From: Flavobacterium chungbukense
Lineage (GTDB): Bacteria > Bacteroidota > Bacteroidia > Flavobacteriales > Flavobacteriaceae
DNA: 64,000 nt
Direction of reading: 5' to 3'
Assembly: GCF_020805785.1 (NCBI RefSeq)
Contig: NZ_JAJGZV010000002.1
Span: forward strand, 992,001 to 1,056,000
Below are positions 53,877 through 61,871 of this stretch, one piece after another. The notes below the pieces were generated by a model, which was given only the letters and a program-made list of their open reading frames with translations, had not been told where the DNA came from and ran no database searches. The position numbers and the translations under genes are program-made. Numbering within the stretch: position 1 is the first letter of the stretch; each line of letters opens with the position of its first letter.

Positions 53877-54419
53877 TTAATTCATTTTATCATGTTTTAC
53901 CCAAACTAAATCGGTTACTTTGTATCCGATTTCTTGAGCTTTGATAAGAAAATCTGCTTTTACACTTTCCGGAATTGTTTTTTCTCTAGAAAGTATCCAC
54001 ATGTATTTTAAACTTTCTCCAGCTACAAGTGCGTATTTGTAATCAGGATCGATTGCTACGACATTATAACCTGAATAAAAAGGACCAAAAAATGAGACTT
54101 TCAGCATACCAATATTGTCTTTTTTGACAAATCTAGCTTTCCCGACACTTTGTTCCCATTTGTCTTTTTTGACATTATAGCCCTTATTATCGACTTTTAT
54201 AGTTTTATCTTCGTTTAAAGAATATTCGGCGGTAACATTATCTAAATCTCTTTCCCATTTGTAATCTAATCTAGCGATTTCATACCATTTTCCGAGATAT
54301 TTTGCACTGTCAAAGTTCGTAACAGCTTTTGCTTTATCTGGAATTCCTGCTCCGCAAGAGTACAATGCGAGACCTATTCCTGCTCCAATCAAAACTGGAA
54401 CTATATATCTATTTTTCAT
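53877..54419 (-). CDS. blc: Bacterial lipocalin (Blc-like) lipoprotein
   Basis: A 180-residue lipoprotein (Cys22 in LALYSC) of the Blc/apolipoprotein D-like lipocalins. The mature start NFDSAKYLGKWYEIARLDYKWERDL carries the family's G-x-W-Y-E-I-A-R motif. NVTAEYSL, VSFFGPFYSGYNVVAIDPDYKYALV and WILSREKTIP form the following strands. Characterised members sit in the outer membrane and bind lysophospholipids or fatty acids during envelope stress. Full length. It is convergent with the DoxX-like gene and divergent from the exported protein at 54577. Confidence 0.92.
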   Translation of the reverse strand: MKNRYIVPVLIGAGIGLALYSCGAGIPDKAKAVTNFDSAKYLGKWYEIARLDYKWERDLDNVTAEYSLNEDKTIKVDNKGYNVKKDKWEQSVGKARFVKKDNIGMLKVSFFGPFYSGYNVVAIDPDYKYALVAGESLKYMWILSREKTIPESVKADFLIKAQEIGYKVTDLVWVKHDKMN

Positions 54420-54576
54420 AACACTATCTTTTTAGTTATCATAAAGATAGCACCTGAAATACTCATCTAATTTACAAAATTATTTTGAAAAATTATATAT
54501 TTTCTTCTAATAAAAAAAGTAAAAAATAGGATATTAAAATACCATAATGTTCTTACCAAAAATTTATATTTGACAA

Positions 54577-55230
54577 ATGAAAACAAGCCTACTTTTAATT
54601 CTTTTCTTTTTAACCTCATTATCCCAATCTCAGACTGTTCAAGCTGTGGATTCATTAAATATAGAAATATGCAAAGCACTTATTCAAAATAAAAATTTAA
54701 ATGATGAAATCAGAATTAATACCATAACCAACTCTTACATAATTCCTTACATGAAAAAATTTAAGGATTCAATTAATCAGCAGAAAGCTTTTGAATTGAT
54801 ATTCTTTAGATTACATAAAAACTGCAACGAATTTGTAACACTTTTTCCACAATCGAAAGCAGATGAAGGATGGGCAATACAATATGAAAAACCTACCGAA
54901 AACATTTCAAAAGAACAATGCCATCAGCTGACTAAAAATTCAAAGTATCATTATTTTGAAAATGACGGAAACAAGGTAGAAGTCACTTTGTCTCAAAATC
55001 TATGGACAGAAAAATTTAGCGATAATACTATTTCAAAATTGCATTTTAAAGAAAAAAGCAATTGTGAGTTTGAATTAGAATTTATCGAAAGCGATAACAT
55101 TTCCAGAAAAAACATGAGTATTAAAGGTGACAAGTATATTTATAAAATTTATGACGAAGATCCTGATTCTTATAGAGTTTACTTAAAAAACAAAGAAACT
55201 TACTATACTTTCAAACTTTTAAAACAATAA
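54577..55230 (+). CDS. Hypothetical exported protein
   Basis: A 217-residue protein with a signal peptide (MKTSLLLILFFLTSLSQSQ). Its first half is helical and contains NTITNSYIIPYMKKFKDS and ELIFFRLHKNCNEF. The second half is strand-rich with KLHFKEKSNCEFELEFIES and DSYRVYLKNKETYYTFKLL. Cysteines at C32, C88, C115 and C168 could form disulfides. No family was recognised. It is monocistronic with a terminator abutting its stop. Confidence 0.72.
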   Translation: MKTSLLLILFFLTSLSQSQTVQAVDSLNIEICKALIQNKNLNDEIRINTITNSYIIPYMKKFKDSINQQKAFELIFFRLHKNCNEFVTLFPQSKADEGWAIQYEKPTENISKEQCHQLTKNSKYHYFENDGNKVEVTLSQNLWTEKFSDNTISKLHFKEKSNCEFELEFIESDNISRKNMSIKGDKYIYKIYDEDPDSYRVYLKNKETYYTFKLLKQ

Positions 55231-55266
55231 AAAAGTCAGCTCAGAGTTTTCTGAACTGACTTTTTA
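55231..55266. terminator. Terminator between the exported protein gene and lpdA
   Basis: An AAAAAGTCAG / CTGACTTTTT stem continued by CTCAGA / TCTGAA, between convergent genes; usable in both directions. Confidence 0.9.
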
Positions 55267-55287
55267 ATTATGATTTAACGTAAAAAT

Positions 55288-56691
55288 TTATACGTGTAAA
55301 GCTCTGTTTTCAGTAGCTGCTAATGCTGCTTCTTTTACCGCTTCCGCGAAAGTTGGGTGCGCATGGCTCATTCTTGAAATATCTTCAGCAGAAGCTTTGA
55401 ATTCCATTGCAGTAACCGCTTCAGCAATTAAATCTGCTGTACGAGCACCGATCATATGAACTCCTAAAACCTCATCTGTTTTTTCATCAGCAAGGATTTT
55501 TACGAATCCGTCTAAGTCAGCACTTGCTCTTGCACGTCCTAACGCTTTGAAAGGGAAACTTCCAGATTTGTATTTAACTCCAGCAGCTTTCAATTGCTCT
55601 TCAGTTTGTCCAACTGCAGCAACTTCTGGCCAAGTGTACACTACACCAGGAATTAAATTGTAATCGATATGTGGTTTTTGACCTGCTAAAATTTCAGCAA
55701 CCATTACTCCTTCTTCCTCTGCTTTGTGCGCCAACATTGCCCCACGAACAACGTCACCAATTGCGTAGATATTAGGAACGCTAGTTTGTAAATGATCGTT
55801 TACTTCAACTTGTCCTCTGTCTGAAATTTTTACTCCAGCTTTGTCAGCGTTTAATCCGTCTGTGTAAGGACGACGACCAACAGAAACTAATGAATAATCT
55901 CCTTCAAGAGTAATCGTTTCTCCTTTTGCATTTTCAGCCTGAACTGTAACAGCATCGCCGTTTCTTTCAACTGATTTTACTTTGTGAGAAACGTAAAATT
56001 TCATTCCTTGTTTTTTCAACACTTTAGTTAATTCTTTAGAAAGAGAACCGTCCATTCCAGGAATAATTCTGTCCATGAATTCAACTACAGAAACCTGAGC
56101 TCCTAAACGAAGGTAAACTTGTCCAAGCTCGATTCCGATAACTCCTCCACCAATAATCACTAAGTGTTTTGGAACTTCTTTTAAAGCCAAAGCTTCTGTA
56201 GAAGTAATGATTCTTTCTTTATCAATTTTGATAAATGGTAAAGAAGATGGTTTTGATCCTGTAGCAATTACAGTATATTTTGCTTCGATAGTTTCTGATG
56301 TTCCGTCCGCTTTTGCAACAGCAATGTGCGTTGCGTCTACGAAAGAACCTAAACCATTGAAAACAGTGATTTTATTTTTATCCATTAAGTAGTTGATTCC
56401 ACCTACGGTTTGATCTACAACGGCTTGCTTGCGCGCTATCATTTTCTCTAAATTGATTTTTACATCTCCAGAAACTTCAATTCCATGATCTGCAAAATGA
56501 GCAATTTCAGCATAATGATGAGAAGAAGATAATAATGCTTTTGAAGGAATACAACCTACGTTAAGGCAAGTTCCGCCCAATGAATTATATTTTTCTACAA
56601 TTGCAGTTTTAAAACCTAATTGTGCGCAACGAATTGCTGATACATATCCTCCAGGACCTGAACCTATAATGACTACGTCAAATGAACTCAT
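55288..56691 (-). CDS. lpdA: Dihydrolipoyl dehydrogenase
   Basis: The E3 flavoprotein that reoxidises dihydrolipoyl groups in pyruvate, 2-oxoglutarate and branched-chain dehydrogenases and in the glycine cleavage system. The 467 residues show the FAD fingerprint VVIIGSGPGGYVSA (6-19), the redox disulfide GGTCLNVGCIPSKALL with C42 and C47, the NAD fingerprint VIIGGGVIGIELGQVY near 178, IYAIGDVVRGAMLAHKAEEEG, and the C-terminal catalytic His-Glu in HAHPTFAEAVKEAA. Full length. It is not next to any E1 or E2 gene. A minus-strand -7-like CAAAATTA is at 56719-56726. Confidence 0.97.
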   Translation of the reverse strand: MSSFDVVIIGSGPGGYVSAIRCAQLGFKTAIVEKYNSLGGTCLNVGCIPSKALLSSSHHYAEIAHFADHGIEVSGDVKINLEKMIARKQAVVDQTVGGINYLMDKNKITVFNGLGSFVDATHIAVAKADGTSETIEAKYTVIATGSKPSSLPFIKIDKERIITSTEALALKEVPKHLVIIGGGVIGIELGQVYLRLGAQVSVVEFMDRIIPGMDGSLSKELTKVLKKQGMKFYVSHKVKSVERNGDAVTVQAENAKGETITLEGDYSLVSVGRRPYTDGLNADKAGVKISDRGQVEVNDHLQTSVPNIYAIGDVVRGAMLAHKAEEEGVMVAEILAGQKPHIDYNLIPGVVYTWPEVAAVGQTEEQLKAAGVKYKSGSFPFKALGRARASADLDGFVKILADEKTDEVLGVHMIGARTADLIAEAVTAMEFKASAEDISRMSHAHPTFAEAVKEAALAATENRALHV

Positions 56692-56797
56692 AGTATTTTG
56701 TTTTTATTTTAGCGGTTACAAAATTAAGGAATAAAGTTTTGTTTGAAGTTTAATTTTCAATGTTTTTTGTGTGAAATTTTGGGATTAGTTTTACCGC

Positions 56798-56824
56798 AAT
56801 CCCGATAGCTATCGGGAGCTAAGA
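56798..56824. repeat. CCGCAATCCCGATAGCTATC palindrome
   Basis: The palindrome CCCGATAGCTATCGGG within CCGCAATCCCGA...GGGAGCTAAG. A shorter version lies at 19391-19412. A diverged inverted copy lies at 61765-61790 (TGGAGC and CCGCAAT ends preserved on the minus strand). Beyond it, 56866-56895 carries a GCAAAGACGCAGAACCGC tract. Confidence 0.7.
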
Positions 56825-56918
56825 ATTACGCGAAGGTTCGTAAAGGTTTCTCTTTTTTTTTTAGTCTCGCAAAGACGCAGAACCGCAAAGTTTTTGTTTT
56901 ATTAAGTTCACAAAGTAT

Positions 56919-57020
56919 GTCATTTCGACTGAAAGGAGAAATCACACTAGTGAATCGACAAAGATTGGAAATATACTTTGCGGAGTTTCGTGTGCGATTT
57001 CTCCTTTCAGTCGAAATGAC
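56919..57020. mobile_element. Gene-less family F inverted-repeat element, copy 2
   Basis: Arm 56919-56947 (GTCATTTCGACTGAAAGGAG, then AAATCACAC) is inverted against 56990-57020 with one mismatch over more than 25 bp. The 42-bp centre is unique. The ends match those of the GIY-YIG unit at 29554-30092 except for CTGAAAGGAG in place of CGAAGGAG. An open frame across it is an accident of the repeat. Confidence 0.75.
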
Positions 57021-57029
57021 AAACTGGAC

Positions 57030-57100
57030 GTTAGACGCACTGCTGTGCGTCTCTACAGAAAAAACCTTAGAACCTCAGCAACTTAGAATCTTAGTTCCTC
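57030..57100. repeat. Half of a family A palindrome followed by a family J tract
   Basis: GACGCACTGCTGTGCGTCTC (57035-57054) plus TACAG is a single arm of the 19508-19594 element. Directly after it, 57061-57100 is an inverted relative of the tract at 27399-27431 (CTTAGAACCTCAGCAACTTA). With the elements before it, the 408-bp lpdA-lrp gap is almost entirely repeat. Confidence 0.75.
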
Positions 57101-57558
57101 TAAAAAGAAATCACCGTTGAGTTCTTCACTTCACTAATCATAAACATACTTTGGGTGCTGCCAATATGTTGCAACGAAGTTAGTTTGGTTACTAAAAATT
57201 CACGATAAGCTTCCATATCTTTTACCAAGACTTTTAAGATATAATCGTAATCGCCGCTTACGTGGTGGCATTCTAAAACTTCATTTAGTTTGATGACTTC
57301 ACTTTCAAATTTGGTTAAGAATTCTTTTGTGTGCTGAATGAGTTTTAAATGGCAGAAAACAACAAATCCTTTTTCGATTTTGGATTTATCGAGTAAGGCT
57401 GCGTAGTTTTTAATTATGCCTTCACGTTCTAGTTTTTTGATTCTTTCATAAACCGCAGTCACCGAAAGATTGAGTTTTAAAGACAATTCTTTGTTAGTTT
57501 TTTTACTGTCGGTTTGAAGTAAAACCAAGAGTTTTTTATCTGTGGCGTCTAAAGTCAT
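57100..57558 (-). CDS. Lrp/AsnC-family transcriptional regulator
   Basis: A 152-residue protein with an N-terminal helix-turn-helix (DATDKKLLVLLQTDSKKTNKELSLKLNLSVTAVYERIKKLEREGII, about residues 4-49) and a C-terminal RAM effector-binding domain (KGFVVFCHLKL, LECHHVSGDYDYILKVLVKDMEAYREFL, STVISF). Such proteins form octamers that respond to amino acids. It is divergent from the Cys/Met-metabolism PLP enzyme, 450 bp away. This suggests regulation of that gene, as in MdeR-MdeA pairs. A specific effector cannot be read from sequence. Confidence 0.93.
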   Translation of the reverse strand: MTLDATDKKLLVLLQTDSKKTNKELSLKLNLSVTAVYERIKKLEREGIIKNYAALLDKSKIEKGFVVFCHLKLIQHTKEFLTKFESEVIKLNEVLECHHVSGDYDYILKVLVKDMEAYREFLVTKLTSLQHIGSTQSMFMISEVKNSTVISF

Positions 57559-57759
57559 TTTAGTTGATGGTTTTTGGTTGATGGTTGATAGTTTATTGAA
57601 GTGAAAGAAAATCTATTAATTGGATTTCATCAATTCAAATTTAGATTAAAAATCATTATAAATACATTTTTATAGTTTTAAAATCTAATTAATAATCACA
57701 TACTTGATTAATTTTCTAATTACGATTTACTTTGAATAGAATTTCTTTTGAAAACGAGA

Positions 57760-58002
57760 ACCCTAGTCCTGATTACTTCACTATACTTTTATTTTAATCG
57801 GAGTTCAGTGAATTTCATTTGAAGTGGAAAGCCCGGAGTAAAAAAGGCATAAGTTTCTTGTTTAAAAAAAGCGACCAACGGAAGCTCTTTTTAGAACATT
57901 AGAAACTTTGGGCTTTTTACGAGGACTTGAAACGTAAAGCTGGAAATAGCTCCTAAACAATAATAATAACCAGAGGAAGATTACTTCGTTCCTCGCAATG
58001 AC
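57760..58002. repeat. Long degenerate interspersed element before the PLP enzyme gene
   Basis: 57760-57958 starts AACCCTAGTCCTGAT and ends ACGAGGACTTGAAACGTAAA, GCTGGAAATAGCTCCTAAAC. From memory this resembles common flavobacterial intergenic elements that begin AGCCCTGAT and end AGCTCC; family K at 27800 and 34289 shows the same style. A separate tail, GATTACTTCGTTCCTCGCAA TGAC (57978-58001), is another repeat type. The rest of 57559-57759 shows no feature. Confidence 0.5.
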
Positions 58003-58008
58003 AAAAAT

Positions 58009-59259
58009 ATGAAAGACTTTAACCCAGCAGATAAAATTCAGGATTTGCAATATTTTGGTGAATTTGGCGGTGTGAATCCGTCGATTTCTGATTCTTCGAC
58101 TTATACTTTTCTTTCGGCGAAAACTATGTTTGACACTTTTGAAGGAAATATGGAAGGCTGTTATTTGTATTCGCGTCATTCGTCGCCAAGTAATTTGTAT
58201 CTAGATCAGGCTTTGGCAGCGATGGAAGGAACAGAAACAGCAAATGTCTCGGCTTCGGGAATGGGAGCGATTACGCCTACTCTATTACAGCTTTGCGGTG
58301 CGGGCGACCATATTGTGTCCAGCCGAACTATTTATGGCGGAACATACGCTTTCTTAAAAAACTTTACACCAAGATTCGGAATTGAAACAAGCTTTGTTGA
58401 CATTACTAAACTGGATGTCGTAGAAGCTGCAATTACGCCAAATACAAAAGTTTTGTATTGTGAAACGGTTAGTAATCCGTTATTGGAAGTTGCTGACATT
58501 CGTGGTTTGGCTAAAATTGCGAAAAAACATAATTTGAAATTGGTTGTAGACAATACGTTTTCACCATTATCGGTTTCTCCTGCAAAACTGGGTGCTGATA
58601 TCGTGATTCACAGTTTGACAAAATACATTAACGGAAGTAGTGATACGGTTGGCGGCGTGACTTGTGCATCGAAAGATTTTATCAACTCTTTGAAAAATGT
58701 AAATTCTGGTGCGAGTATGCTTTTAGGTCCAACGATGGATAGTTTGCGTTCTGCAAGTGTGATGAAAAATCTTCGTACGCTTCATATCCGAATTAAACAG
58801 CACAGTCATAACGCGCATTTTCTGGCAGATCAATTTGAAAATGATGGTTTAAAAACGGTTTATCCAGGATTAAAAAGTCATCCGAGTCATGAATTGTACA
58901 AAACGATGATTAATCCAGAATATGGTTTTGGCGGAATGTTGACAATTGATGTTGGAACTTTAGAAAAAGCCAATGAATTAATGGAGTTGATGCAGGAAAG
59001 AAACTTGGGTTATTTAGCAGTAAGTTTAGGCTTTTACAAAACATTATTTAGCGCGCCGGGAACTTCTACTTCGAGTGAAATTCCGTTAGAAGAACAAAAA
59101 GAAATGGGACTGACAGATGGTTTAATTCGTTTTTCTATTGGTTTGGATAATGATATTCAGCGTACTTACGAAATGATGAGGGAATGTATGGTGGAACTTG
59201 GGATTTTGAAAGATTCATTTCACGGAGATTCACAAAGAGTTTTTGCAGAGATTCGCTAA
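58009..59259 (+). CDS. Cys/Met-metabolism PLP-dependent enzyme (trans-sulfuration family)
   Basis: A 416-residue fold-type I enzyme of the cystathionine gamma-synthase/gamma-lyase and methionine gamma-lyase family. It shows the phosphate-binding YSRHSSPS (Y54, R56), SASGMGAI, D181 in VVDNTFSPL and the PLP lysine K205 in HSLTKYINGSSDTVGG. At the position of the Cys diagnostic of characterised methionine gamma-lyases (YGC-T) it has IYGGTYAF, so the substrate is not settled: methionine, cystathionine or O-acyl-homoserine are all possible. The divergent Lrp/AsnC gene is its likely regulator. Confidence 0.88.
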   Translation: MKDFNPADKIQDLQYFGEFGGVNPSISDSSTYTFLSAKTMFDTFEGNMEGCYLYSRHSSPSNLYLDQALAAMEGTETANVSASGMGAITPTLLQLCGAGDHIVSSRTIYGGTYAFLKNFTPRFGIETSFVDITKLDVVEAAITPNTKVLYCETVSNPLLEVADIRGLAKIAKKHNLKLVVDNTFSPLSVSPAKLGADIVIHSLTKYINGSSDTVGGVTCASKDFINSLKNVNSGASMLLGPTMDSLRSASVMKNLRTLHIRIKQHSHNAHFLADQFENDGLKTVYPGLKSHPSHELYKTMINPEYGFGGMLTIDVGTLEKANELMELMQERNLGYLAVSLGFYKTLFSAPGTSTSSEIPLEEQKEMGLTDGLIRFSIGLDNDIQRTYEMMRECMVELGILKDSFHGDSQRVFAEIR

Positions 59260-59281
59260 GTTTCTGTAGAAAGCAAAGTTT

Positions 59282-59388
59282 TTTCACGCAGATTTAAAAA
59301 GATTTAAGCAGATCATCGCAGATTAATTATTAATAAAGATTATAAAAATCCATTTAAATCTGCTTAAATCTGCGGAATCTGCGTGAAA
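59282..59388. repeat. TTTCACGCAGATTTAAA inverted repeat (family I), copy 1
   Basis: The left arm from 59282 (TTTCACGCAGATTTAAAAAG, ATTTAAGCAGAT) is inverted against the right arm ending at 59388 (AAATCTGC, TGCGTGAAA). A near-identical copy lies at 63253-63349. A single right arm of family G follows at 59395-59416. Confidence 0.85.
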
Positions 59389-59419
59389 CTTTTTTTAATC
59401 CTCTTAATCTGTGGCAAAT

Positions 59420-59454
59420 AAAAAGCCGTTTTGATAATTCAAAACGGCTTTTCT
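59420..59454. terminator. Bidirectional terminator, PLP enzyme and permease genes
   Basis: AAAAGCCGTTTTGA and TCAAAACGGCTTTT with a 4-nt loop, directly after the minus-strand permease stop. Confidence 0.92.
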
Positions 59455-59463
59455 ATTTATAAT

Positions 59464-61395
59464 TTATAACTTAACTACATTAAGTTTACTATTTTTTCTA
59501 CTGTAAGTAAAGTAAATCAATAATCCGATTAGCAACCAAATTGTAAAATAAATCCAGTTCCAAACGCTTAATTCGGCCATCATATAAAGACAACAAATTA
59601 ACCCTAAAAGTGGAATTAAAGACAGATTTTTTCTGAAAGCCCAAACGGCTAATCCAACCAAAACAAATAAGAATATCCACATTGGAATTTTGTGTTTGAA
59701 TAAACTAAAACCTGATTCGTATTTGTCAGAATCTGCAATTGGCAAGCCTTTTACAACTTCAGCATATTTTGCTTCGTTGTCTTGATACTGTCCCAATAAA
59801 TGCTCTAAATCAGATGTTTCAGCAGTTTTGTTGTTTACTTCGATACTTTCTAAATATTTAAAAACCTGCTCTGATTCTGATTTATCTAAAGAAGTTACAA
59901 TCGAAGTGGCATCATAAATCTGCGGCTCATTATTAATAAAAGCCATTGTCGCTTTATTGTTGAATGCAAAAGCATAATACAATCCAGCAATCATTAAAAC
60001 TGGCAGAATATATTTTGAATTTACATAAGGTGTTTTGAATTTTCCTCTTGGAATTTCAGGTTTATTCTGTAAAACTAAAACTCCTGCACAAACCAATACA
60101 AAGGCAAACAAAGTTCCGATACTGCATAAATCGGTTACCATAGTTAAGTTCAAAAACAAAGCTGGAACTGCAACCACGAAACCTGTTACAATTGTAGCAA
60201 AAGATGGTGTTTTGAATTTTGGGTGAACCGTAGAAAACTTCTTTGGCAATAAACCATCTCTACTCATACTCATCCAAATACGAGGTTGTCCCATCTGAAA
60301 AACTAATAAAACGCTTGCCATTGCCACTACTGCACTTACGGCAATAATTCCCGACATCCATTTTAAATCTAATTTATCGAAAACAAATGCAAGAGGATCT
60401 CCAACATTTAATTCGTGATATTTTACCATTCCGGTTAAAACCAAGGCAATAGCAATATAAAGAATAGTACAAATAATAATTGCCCACATCATTCCGCGTG
60501 GTAAATCACGCTGTGGGTTTTTACATTCTTCCGCAGTTGTCGAAATAGCATCAAAACCAATGTAAGCAAAGAAAACGGCTGAAACTCCTTTTAAAACTCC
60601 TCCAACTCCATTTGGAGCAAAAGGATCCCAGTTTGCTGTATCTACATAAAAAACTCCAACAGCAATTACTAATAGCACAACACAAAGTTTCACCACAACC
60701 ATTAAGTTACTCGCATTACGAGATTCTTTCATTCCTCTATAAACCAAAGCTGTAATCAAAATAATGATGAATAATGCTGGTAAATCGGTTACAAAATGAA
60801 ATGATCCTATTGTTGGTGCCGTTATCCAAGCCGTGTGAGCCTGTTGTAAAGCGACACTTAAATTTTCGAATGATTTTCCGCCGCGCATTAAGGCTTCGGC
60901 ATCTTTAAATCCGTTTGAAGCAGTTAGATAATCCATCTGAATCCATTGTGGCAAATGAATACCGCCACTCTGGAGCAGTCCTGTAAAATAATCACTCCAC
61001 GATATGGCGACGGTTATGTTTCCAACGGCATATTCCATAATTAATGCCCAACCGATAATCCAGGCGATTAATTCTCCAAAAGCAACGTACGAATAGGTAT
61101 AAGCACTTCCAGAAACCGGAACCATCGAAGCAAATTCAGCGTAAGCAAAAGCGGCAAAACTACAAGCCAAAGCGGTAAATAAAAACAAGAAAATAACAGC
61201 TGGTCCTCCGTCTGCGCTGGCTTTTCCAATTGTACTGAAAATTCCCGCTCCAACAATAGCAGCTATTCCGAACGCAGTTAAATCTCTAGTAGTCAAATGT
61301 TTTCCCAGTGCATTATGACCATCTGATTCGTTCTGAGCAACCTGCTTCAGAATATCCTGTACTGTTTTCTTTCGGAATAAACTTGAAAATGCCAT
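59464..61395 (-). CDS. APC-family amino-acid permease
   Basis: A 643-residue inner-membrane transporter with about 12-14 helices. The first helix AFGIAAIVGAGIFSTIGKA has the glycine-rich unwound segment (GAGIFS) that binds substrate in APC transporters. Also present are FAAFAYAEFASMVPVSGSAYTY, the FFAYIGFDAISTTAEECKNPQRDLPRG loop typical of the cationic amino-acid transporter-like subgroup, and RDGLLPKKF. Two soluble insertions are notable: about 45 residues near 155-200 and about 75 residues near 490-565. The substrate is not determined. It ends at a terminator shared with the PLP enzyme gene. Confidence 0.92.
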   Translation of the reverse strand: MAFSSLFRKKTVQDILKQVAQNESDGHNALGKHLTTRDLTAFGIAAIVGAGIFSTIGKASADGGPAVIFLFLFTALACSFAAFAYAEFASMVPVSGSAYTYSYVAFGELIAWIIGWALIMEYAVGNITVAISWSDYFTGLLQSGGIHLPQWIQMDYLTASNGFKDAEALMRGGKSFENLSVALQQAHTAWITAPTIGSFHFVTDLPALFIIILITALVYRGMKESRNASNLMVVVKLCVVLLVIAVGVFYVDTANWDPFAPNGVGGVLKGVSAVFFAYIGFDAISTTAEECKNPQRDLPRGMMWAIIICTILYIAIALVLTGMVKYHELNVGDPLAFVFDKLDLKWMSGIIAVSAVVAMASVLLVFQMGQPRIWMSMSRDGLLPKKFSTVHPKFKTPSFATIVTGFVVAVPALFLNLTMVTDLCSIGTLFAFVLVCAGVLVLQNKPEIPRGKFKTPYVNSKYILPVLMIAGLYYAFAFNNKATMAFINNEPQIYDATSIVTSLDKSESEQVFKYLESIEVNNKTAETSDLEHLLGQYQDNEAKYAEVVKGLPIADSDKYESGFSLFKHKIPMWIFLFVLVGLAVWAFRKNLSLIPLLGLICCLYMMAELSVWNWIYFTIWLLIGLLIYFTYSRKNSKLNVVKL

Positions 61396-61871
61396 ATATG
61401 TTTTGCTGTTATAAAATTAATTTAATTCAGTCGTTTTTGTTTTATTTTGCAAATAATGCAAATTTTATCGTTAAATCAAATTTATGAAACGTGATTTTTT
61501 TTTCTGCCACGAATTCGCCAATTCTCTCTAATTTATTTTTGTCACCGATTTCGCAGATTAGCACAGATTTTTTTAATACATATTAATCTGTAACTATATT
61601 TTTTCTCACGCAAATTTAGGAGATAATACAGGTTTTTATTAAGCCATAAAGATTTACGCAGATTTCTTTAAATTAAATTTGCTCAATCTACGAGACAATA
61701 AAAACCTTTTAAATCCTTTTAATCTGTGGCTAAAAAATTTCATAGTAAACCTGGCACAACTCTTTGCTCCAGATAGCTATAGGTATTGCGGTTAAATGAT
61801 TATTACAAATGTAACATTTCTCAAAATGCACTGACTAATTAAGAAGTATTTAATTTTAAAGAATCATTTTT
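61396..61871. repeat. Gene-free region with decayed repeats
   Basis: The 476-bp gap holds fragments of several families: a family H start (TGCCACGAATTCGCC, 61507-61521), a decayed family G pair (TTAGCACAGATTTTT and TTAATCTGTAAC, 61558-61596), family I-like CACGCAAATT and TTTACGCAGATTTC, a single G right arm (TTTTAATCTGTGGCTAAA, 61716-61733), and an inverted, diverged copy of the CCGCAATCCCGATAGC palindrome (61765-61790). No gene was recognised. Confidence 0.6.

Noticed and set aside
56917..57120. A 67-codon open frame across the lpdA-lrp gap
   Set aside because: It runs through both arms of a palindromic element, a GACGCACTGC palindrome and another repeat, and has no protein-like composition.
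57862..58179. A 105-codon minus-strand frame overlapping the start of the PLP enzyme gene
   Set aside because: It is antisense to a well-supported enzyme start and to an interspersed element, and its composition (Arg/Ser/Phe rich) is that of a shadow frame.
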